Position numbers and translations under genes: made by a program
Shown: piece by piece, positions 38,406-43,739 of the stretch
How the letters are laid out: each line of letters begins with the position of its first letter
How positions within the stretch are numbered: position 1 is the first letter of the stretch
Assembly: GCA_001665255.1 (NCBI GenBank)
Contig: LZSH01000313.1
Location: 1-43,739, forward strand
DNA length: 43,739 bases
Reading direction: 5' to 3'
Source: Mycobacteriaceae bacterium 1482268.1
GTDB lineage: Bacteria; Actinomycetota; Actinomycetes; Mycobacteriales; Mycobacteriaceae
Notes under the pieces: generated by a model
Database searches by the model: none
The model's input: the letters and a program-made list of their open reading frames with translations, nothing else
What the model was told of the DNA's origin: nothing

Positions 38406-39313
38406 TCGTACTGCACCTTGTCGATTCCGGCCAGCGCTTCGAAGAAGATCTCGTCGGCGTCGAGCCGCCGCATGTCCTCGGCCAGACATTCCTTGGCCTC
38501 CCTGCGGGCCAACGGGATCAGCGCCTCTGGCCTGCTGGTGCGGGTCAAGGTGGCGGTGGTGCCGGTCTGCGGGCGGCTCAACGTCACCGTCTCGCTCTTG
38601 CGGTGCAGCTCCACCTTCAGCTCGCCGACGGCTCGGTGCACGGTGCCGTCGATCCGGCTGGCCAACCAGCCCGCGAGGATATCGAGCGCCGGCTCGTCCT
38701 TCAGCCCCGACACCAGCGCCGAATCGATCGGTTCGTACGGCGCCTGATCCAGGGCCGACGCCAGAAGGGCTCGCCAGTACGTGATCCGGCTCCACGCCAG
38801 GTCCGTGTCGCCGGCGGTATAGCCCTGCAGCCTGCCCCTGATCGCAGCCAACGGATCGTCGCTGTTGGTCGCATCCGTGATGCGGCGAATCGCCAACTGG
38901 CCGAGCGGATCCCGCGCCGGCACCTCAGGAGCGCTCACCGGCCAGTACGCCACCACCGGGGTGTCCGGCAGCAGGAAGGGCAACACCACACTGCTGGCAT
39001 GCGCGGCGAGCTCACCGGACAGCCGCAACACCACGACCTCGCCCGCACCCGCGTCGGCGCCCACCCGGATTTGGGCGTCCAGTCGCGGATCCGCGGCCTC
39101 GCGGTCACCCGGCAGCACCGCGATCACCCGGCAGGGATGCTCGCGGCTGGCGAAGTTCGCTGCCTCGACGGCGTCTTCGAGGCCGTCCTCGTCGTCGAGC
39201 GAGATGACCAGGGTGAGCACCCTGCTCAACGTCAGCGCCCCGCCTTCTTCGCGGAGTCCCGTTATCTTCTTGTTGACGTCGTTGGTGGTGGTGTTCGGCA
39301 GATCGACGATCAT
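38402..39313 (-). CDS. opcA: Glucose-6-phosphate dehydrogenase assembly protein OpcA
   Basis: A 303-residue OpcA protein, needed for assembly and redox activation of G6PDH in actinobacteria and cyanobacteria. The start [20 protein letters not shown] is the family N-terminus; blocks [48 protein letters not shown] and [20 protein letters not shown] follow. Its ATG shares one base with the zwf stop (TAATG), a tight coupling that suits a partner of the zwf product. An alternative start 15 bases upstream (39328) adds five residues. Confidence 0.95.
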   Translation of the reverse strand: MIVDLPNTTTNDVNKKITGLREEGGALTLSRVLTLVISLDDEDGLEDAVEAANFASREHPCRVIAVLPGDREAADPRLDAQIRVGADAGAGEVVVLRLSGELAAHASSVVLPFLLPDTPVVAYWPVSAPEVPARDPLGQLAIRRITDATNSDDPLAAIRGRLQGYTAGDTDLAWSRITYWRALLASALDQAPYEPIDSALVSGLKDEPALDILAGWLASRIDGTVHRAVGELKVELHRKSETVTLSRPQTGTTATLTRTSRPEALIPLARREAKECLAEDMRRLDADEIFFEALAGIDKVQYE

Positions 39314-40878
39314 TACGGCCGCCTCCATTCACGACCCATGCGGCGGATCATCTCGAACGCCGAATCCGGACCCCAGGTTCCCGACTCATAGGGATCGGGC
39401 TTACCGTGCTCGGCCCAGTGATCGAGGACGGGATCAAGGATCTCCCAGGACAATTCGACTTCCCGGTTGACGGGGAACAGGGACGGCTCGCCGAGCAACA
39501 TGTCCAGGATCAGGCGCTCGTATGCCTCGGGGGAGTCCTCGGCGAACGCCGAACCATAGGAGAAGTCCATGTTGACGTCGCGGACTTCCATCTGGCTGCC
39601 GGGCACCTTGGAGCCGAAGCGCAACGTGATGCCCTCGTCGGGCTGGACCCTGATCACCAACGCGTTCTCACCGAGTTCCTCGGTCATCGTGGTGTCGAAC
39701 GGAAGATGTGGTGCCCGTTTGAACAGCAGCGCGATTTCGGTCACCCTGCGGCCCAACCGCTTTCCCGTGCGCAGGAAGAATGGAACACCGGCCCAGCGGC
39801 GGGTGTCGATTTCAAGCGCGATCGCCGCGAAAGTCTCGGTCCTGGAGTCTTTCGAAAAGCCGTCTTCCTCGAGTAGGCCGGGCACTTTCTCACTGCCCTG
39901 CCAGCCCGCGGTGTATTGGCCGCGCGCCGTGGTTTGGTCCAGCGGCTGCATCGGCCGGGTCGCAGAAAGCACCTTGATCTTTTCGGCCTGCAGCTCGTGC
40001 GGGCTGAAGTTGACCGGTTCCTCCATCGCGGTGAGCGCCATCAGCTGAATGAGGTGATTCTGGATGACGTCGCGTGCGGCGCCGACGCCGTCGTAGTAAC
40101 CGCCGCGACCGCCGAGACCGATGTCCTCGGCCATGGTGATCTGCACGCTGTCGACGTAGTTGTTATTCCAGACCGGCTCGTACAGCTCATTGGCGAACCG
40201 TAAAGCCAGGATGTTCTGGACGGTTTCCTTGCCGAGGTAGTGGTCGATGCGGAACACCGACTCTTCGGGAAACACGCTGTTGACGGTGGCGTTGAGTTCC
40301 TGAGCGCTCGCCAGGTCGTGGCCGAAGGGCTTCTCGATCACCACCCTGCTCCATCGACCCTGCTGCGGGCGCGCCAGACCCGACTTCTGCAACTGCTCGC
40401 AGACCATCTGAAAGGCCTTCGGCGGGATGGACAGATAGAAGGCGTGGTTGCCGCCGGTGCCCCGTTCGGCATCCAGTTTCTCCAGCGTCTCGGCCAGCTT
40501 CTGGAAGGCCTTGTCGTCGTCGAAGGTGCCCTGCACGAACCGGATACCCTCGGCCAGCCGGTCCCAGACCTCTTGCCGGTAGGGAGTGCGGGCGTGCGTT
40601 CTCACCGAGTCGCAGACAAGCTTGCCGAAATCCTCGTCCGCCCAATCCCTTCGGGCGAAACCGACGAGAGCGAAGTTGGCGGGCAGCAACCCGCGGTTGG
40701 CCAGGTCGTAGATCGCGGGCATCAGCTTCTTGCGGGCGAGGTCACCGGTGACGCCGAAGATCACCACCCCGCACGGGCCAGGGATGCGGGGCATGCGCTT
40801 GTCACGCTTGTCCCGCAACGGGTTACGCCACCCCGACGGCGCCGCGGTGCTCACCGCCAGCTTGCCTGCCGTCGTCAT
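39313..40878 (-). CDS. zwf: Glucose-6-phosphate 1-dehydrogenase
   Basis: First step of the oxidative pentose phosphate pathway, producing NADPH or reduced F420-independent equivalents from glucose 6-phosphate. The 521-residue protein has the coenzyme motif [34 protein letters not shown], and the substrate/catalytic block [16 protein letters not shown]. It continues with [20 protein letters not shown] and [10 protein letters not shown]. It corresponds to zwf2 of M. tuberculosis. The start at 40878 overlaps the tal stop (ATGA); the longer frame to 40929 lies in tal and was rejected. OpcA, its assembly factor, follows at once. Confidence 0.96.
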   Translation of the reverse strand: MTTAGKLAVSTAAPSGWRNPLRDKRDKRMPRIPGPCGVVIFGVTGDLARKKLMPAIYDLANRGLLPANFALVGFARRDWADEDFGKLVCDSVRTHARTPYRQEVWDRLAEGIRFVQGTFDDDKAFQKLAETLEKLDAERGTGGNHAFYLSIPPKAFQMVCEQLQKSGLARPQQGRWSRVVIEKPFGHDLASAQELNATVNSVFPEESVFRIDHYLGKETVQNILALRFANELYEPVWNNNYVDSVQITMAEDIGLGGRGGYYDGVGAARDVIQNHLIQLMALTAMEEPVNFSPHELQAEKIKVLSATRPMQPLDQTTARGQYTAGWQGSEKVPGLLEEDGFSKDSRTETFAAIALEIDTRRWAGVPFFLRTGKRLGRRVTEIALLFKRAPHLPFDTTMTEELGENALVIRVQPDEGITLRFGSKVPGSQMEVRDVNMDFSYGSAFAEDSPEAYERLILDMLLGEPSLFPVNREVELSWEILDPVLDHWAEHGKPDPYESGTWGPDSAFEMIRRMGREWRRP

Positions 40879-41993
40879 TTCTTGGCGGCGTCGAGCTGAG
40901 TCTGCGTCTCGTCGAGCAACTCCTGCCACGACTTCTCGAACTTGTCGACGCCCTCGTTCTCCAGCGTGAGGAAGACGTCGCGAAGGTCGATGCCGAGCGC
41001 CGCCAGCTTGTCGAAGACCTGTTGGGCCTCGTCGGCCTTACCGGTGACGGTATCGCCGGTGATGACGCCGTGATCGGCCACTGCGTCAATCGTCTTCTCC
41101 GGCATGGTGTTGACGGTGTTGGGCGCCACCAGCTCGGTGACGTACAGGGTGTCCGAGTAATCGGGATTCTTCACACCGGTGGATGCCCACAGCGGTCGCT
41201 GCACGTGGGCGCCGTCGCCCTTGAGCGCTTCATAGCGGTCACCGCCGACGAACACCTCTTCGTATGCCGCATATGCAAGCCGCGCGTTGGCCACGCCGGC
41301 CTGCCCCCGCAATGCCAGCGCCTCATCGGAGCCGATCTTCTCCAGCCGCTTGTCCACCTCGGTGTCCACGCGGGACACGAAGAACGACGCGACGGAGTGG
41401 ATCTTGGAGAGATCGTGGCCGCCCTGCTTGGCGGCTTCCAGCCCGGCCAGGTAGGCATCCATCACCTCACGGTGCCGCTCCACCGAGAAGATCAGCGTGA
41501 CGTTGACCGAGATGCCTTCGGCGAGCACAGAAGTAATGGCGGGTAGGCCCTCCATCATCGCCGGAATCTTGATGAAGAGGTTCGGCCGGTCGACGATCTT
41601 CCACAACTCGATCGCCTGCTGAACGGTCTTGTCGGTGTCGTGCGCCAGCCGCGGATCCACCTCGATGGATACTCGGCCGTCGACGCCGTCGGACGCCTCC
41701 CACTGCGGGCGCAGCACGTCGCAGGCGTTGCGCACGTCGTCGGTCGTTACGGTGCGTATCGTGGCGTCCACGTCGGCGCCGCGCTCGGCGAGTTCTTTGA
41801 CCTGATCGTCGTAGGCGTGGCCCTTCGACAGCGCCGCCTGGAAGATCGACGGGTTGGTCGTCACGCCCACAACGCTTTTCGTGTCGATGAGCTCCTGCAG
41901 GTTGCCGGTCTGCAGCCGGTCGCGGGACAGGTCGTCGAGCCATACGGATACACCCGCGGCGGACAGCGCGGCGAGGTTGGGATTTTGAGCCAT
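40875..41993 (-). CDS. tal: Transaldolase
   Basis: Moves a dihydroxyacetone unit between sugar phosphates in the non-oxidative pentose phosphate pathway. The 372-residue protein is the long actinobacterial form: [35 protein letters not shown], the Schiff-base lysine in NLFIKIPA (Lys142), [56 protein letters not shown]. The ATG at 41993 is 18 bp after the tkt stop. It overlaps zwf by 4 bp. Confidence 0.96.
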   Translation of the reverse strand: MAQNPNLAALSAAGVSVWLDDLSRDRLQTGNLQELIDTKSVVGVTTNPSIFQAALSKGHAYDDQVKELAERGADVDATIRTVTTDDVRNACDVLRPQWEASDGVDGRVSIEVDPRLAHDTDKTVQQAIELWKIVDRPNLFIKIPAMMEGLPAITSVLAEGISVNVTLIFSVERHREVMDAYLAGLEAAKQGGHDLSKIHSVASFFVSRVDTEVDKRLEKIGSDEALALRGQAGVANARLAYAAYEEVFVGGDRYEALKGDGAHVQRPLWASTGVKNPDYSDTLYVTELVAPNTVNTMPEKTIDAVADHGVITGDTVTGKADEAQQVFDKLAALGIDLRDVFLTLENEGVDKFEKSWQELLDETQTQLDAAKK

Positions 41994-42011
41994 GCTTAGT
42001 CCTTACTTTTG

Positions 42012-43739
42012 TCAGTTGTCCAGTGATCGTTCCGCGGCCGCCACGACGGCCTCGGGGGTGAACCCGAACTCGCGGAACAACGTCTTGTCATCGGCCGATT
42101 CGCCGTAGTGCTCGATCGAGACGATCTCGCCGGTGTCGCCGACGAGCTTGTACCAACTCTGCGCTACTGCGGCCTCGACGGCCACGCGCGCCGACACCTC
42201 GGGCGGCAGCACGCTGTCGCGGTACTCCTTGGGCTGGCTCTCGAACCACTCGACGCACGGCATCGACACCACGTAGGCGACAATGTCCTTCTCCGCCAAC
42301 TGCTTACGCGCCTCGACGGCCAGTTGCAGCTCCGAGCCCGTCGCGATGATGATCACGTCGGCGTCGTCGGCGGGCTTGCCGCCGCCCAGCACGTAGCCGC
42401 CCTTGGATACGCCGTCGGGATCAGTGCCTTCGAGCACTGGAATCCCTTGGCGGGTCAGGATGAATCCGACCGGGCCGCTGCCGTTGCCGCGCGCCAGGAT
42501 GCTGCGCCACGCGTACGCCGTCTCATTCGGGTCACCGGGTCGGACCACCGACAGGTTAGGGATCGCGCGAAGCGCCGCGAGGTGTTCGATGGGCTGGTGC
42601 GTGGGACCGTCCTCGCCAAGCCCGATCGAATCGTGCGTCCAGATGTAGATGGTGTCGATGTCCATCAGCGACGCCAGCCGAACCGCGGGTCGCATGTAGT
42701 CCGAGAACTGCAGGAACGTGCCGCCGAAGGCGCGGGTCGGCCCGTGCAGCACGATGCCGGAAAGGATCGAGCCCATCGCATGTTCGCGAACGCCGAAGTG
42801 CAGCACGCGGCCGTACCAGTCGGCCTGGAAGTCCTTCGTCGAAATCGACGGCGGACCGAACGACTTCACGTCCTTGATCGTGGTGTTGTTGCTGCCGGCC
42901 AGATCCGCTGAGCCGCCCCACAATTCGGGCAGCTTCGGCGCCACGTCGTTGAGCACCTGGCCGAAGGCGGCCCGGGTGGCCAGCGGCTTGGAGCCCGGCT
43001 CCCAGTACGTCAGGTCGGCGTCCCAGCCATCGGGCAGTTCCTGCGCGAGGAGCCGGTCGAGCAGCTTCTTGCGTTCGGGCTCCCGCTCGGCCCACGCATC
43101 GAACTGGGGCTGCCACTTCTCGTGGGCCTCCTTGCCGCGCGCGACCAGCTTGCGGGTGTGCTCGATGACCTCGTCGCGCACCTCGAACGTCTTGTCCGGG
43201 TCAAACCCGAGAACGCGCTTGGTGGCGGCCACCTCGTCATCGCCGAGGGCCGAGCCGTGCACCCCGCCGGTGTTCATTTTGTTGGGCGCCGGATAGCCGA
43301 TGATCGTCCGCAACGAGATGAACGACGGTTGGTCGGTGACCTTCTTGGCCTCGGCGATGGCCTGCTCGATGCCGACGACGTTCTCGCCGCCCTCCACCTC
43401 CTGCACATGCCACCCGTAGGCGCGGTAGCGGGCCGCAGTGTCTTCGGAAAGGGCGATGTTCGTGTCGTGTTCGATCGAGATCTTGTTGTGGTCGTAGAAC
43501 ACGATCAGGTTGCCGAGCTGCTGGGTTCCCGCCAGCGACGACGCCTCGCTGGTCACGCCCTCCTCGATGTCGCCGTCGGAGGCGATCACATAGATGTAGT
43601 GGTCGAAGGGGCTCTCTCCCCACGGGGTGTCCGGGTCCAACAGGCCGCGTTCGTAGCGCGACGCCATCGCCATGCCGACCGCTGACGCCAGCCCCTGGCC
43701 CAGCGGGCCGGTAGTGATCTCCACACCCTTGGTGTGGCG
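42012..43739 (-). CDS. tkt: Transketolase, C-terminal 575 residues
   Basis: Thiamine-diphosphate enzyme of the non-oxidative pentose phosphate pathway. The frame is open to the right edge, beginning RHTKGVEITTGPLGQGLASA; about 125 N-terminal residues are outside the window. Visible motifs are the TPP-binding IASDGDIEEGVTSEASSLAG with the later YDHNKISIEHDTNIAL, the PYR-domain activating glutamate in HFGVREHAMGSILSG, HDSIGLGEDGPTHQPIEHLA for substrate, and the C-terminal SVPMCVEWFE-like block (VSMPCVEWFESQP). It heads the tkt-tal-zwf-opcA-pgl operon, so the promoter lies beyond the window. Confidence 0.96.
   Translation of the reverse strand, partial: RHTKGVEITTGPLGQGLASAVGMAMASRYERGLLDPDTPWGESPFDHYIYVIASDGDIEEGVTSEASSLAGTQQLGNLIVFYDHNKISIEHDTNIALSEDTAARYRAYGWHVQEVEGGENVVGIEQAIAEAKKVTDQPSFISLRTIIGYPAPNKMNTGGVHGSALGDDEVAATKRVLGFDPDKTFEVRDEVIEHTRKLVARGKEAHEKWQPQFDAWAEREPERKKLLDRLLAQELPDGWDADLTYWEPGSKPLATRAAFGQVLNDVAPKLPELWGGSADLAGSNNTTIKDVKSFGPPSISTKDFQADWYGRVLHFGVREHAMGSILSGIVLHGPTRAFGGTFLQFSDYMRPAVRLASLMDIDTIYIWTHDSIGLGEDGPTHQPIEHLAALRAIPNLSVVRPGDPNETAYAWRSILARGNGSGPVGFILTRQGIPVLEGTDPDGVSKGGYVLGGGKPADDADVIIIATGSELQLAVEARKQLAEKDIVAYVVSMPCVEWFESQPKEYRDSVLPPEVSARVAVEAAVAQSWYKLVGDTGEIVSIEHYGESADDKTLFREFGFTPEAVVAAAERSLDN

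Overview
The window is a high-GC actinobacterial chromosome segment, almost certainly from a non-tuberculous Mycobacterium (Mycolicibacterium-type). The gene order rsmB-rpe-ribD / P55-lprG / ribC / ribBA-ribH / uvrC-rapZ-cuvA-whiA / gap-pgk-tpiA-secG / pgl-opcA-zwf-tal-tkt is the Mycobacterium tuberculosis Rv1407-Rv1449c order as I recall it. It carries extra genes, including a ppc that M. tuberculosis lacks. The proteins are close to the mycobacterial versions I remember; no database search was possible.

Layout. 1-8439: rsmB (3' part, with a rearranged left edge), rpe and ribD overlap head to tail. An FtsX-type ABC exporter whose ATPase carries a C-terminal cyclic-nucleotide-binding domain, a DJ-1/PfpI protein, and the lprG-P55 lipid-export pair lie on the minus strand. 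ribC is divergent from lprG. 8387-14088: an apparently integrated island bounded by a 22-bp perfect direct repeat, with its left end inside the 3' end of ribC. It holds a decayed HK97-type capsid gene, two tiny membrane ORFs, two diverged copies of a ~320-bp leader, and an 1159-residue surface protein (19-residue repeats, YVTN-type beta-propeller, alpha/beta hydrolase). 14089-16700: small mycobacterial genes plus an RbpA homologue. 16779-19454: ribBA, ribH, a membrane PH-type protein with no ordinary start codon, and a GNAT. 19451-29787: ggt lipoprotein, uvrC-rapZ-cuvA-whiA, a class III cyclase/NB-ARC regulator and a cytosolic-looking solute-binding protein. 29861-33172: glycolytic operon gap-pgk-tpiA plus secG. 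33169-37671: NTF2-like protein, Pro-rich membrane protein, ppc, a coiled-coil protein and a small ORF. 37662-43739: the pentose-phosphate operon tkt-tal-zwf-opcA-pgl on the minus strand, with tkt running off the right edge.

Two structural anomalies stand out. (i) pgk is broken by a clean 154-bp inversion between 11-bp inverted repeats (31015-31025 / 31180-31190). Flipping the segment restores a complete 408-residue PGK frame. (ii) The left edge is a fold-back: 1-77 is the exact reverse complement of 169-245 and the spacer is rsmB sequence in the wrong orientation. Both are either unusual small inversions at short inverted repeats or chimeric/assembly artefacts; reads would decide. The most biologically interesting feature is the island at ribC, where the element appears to supply a new C-terminus for riboflavin synthase and the displaced native C-terminus survives 5.7 kb away.
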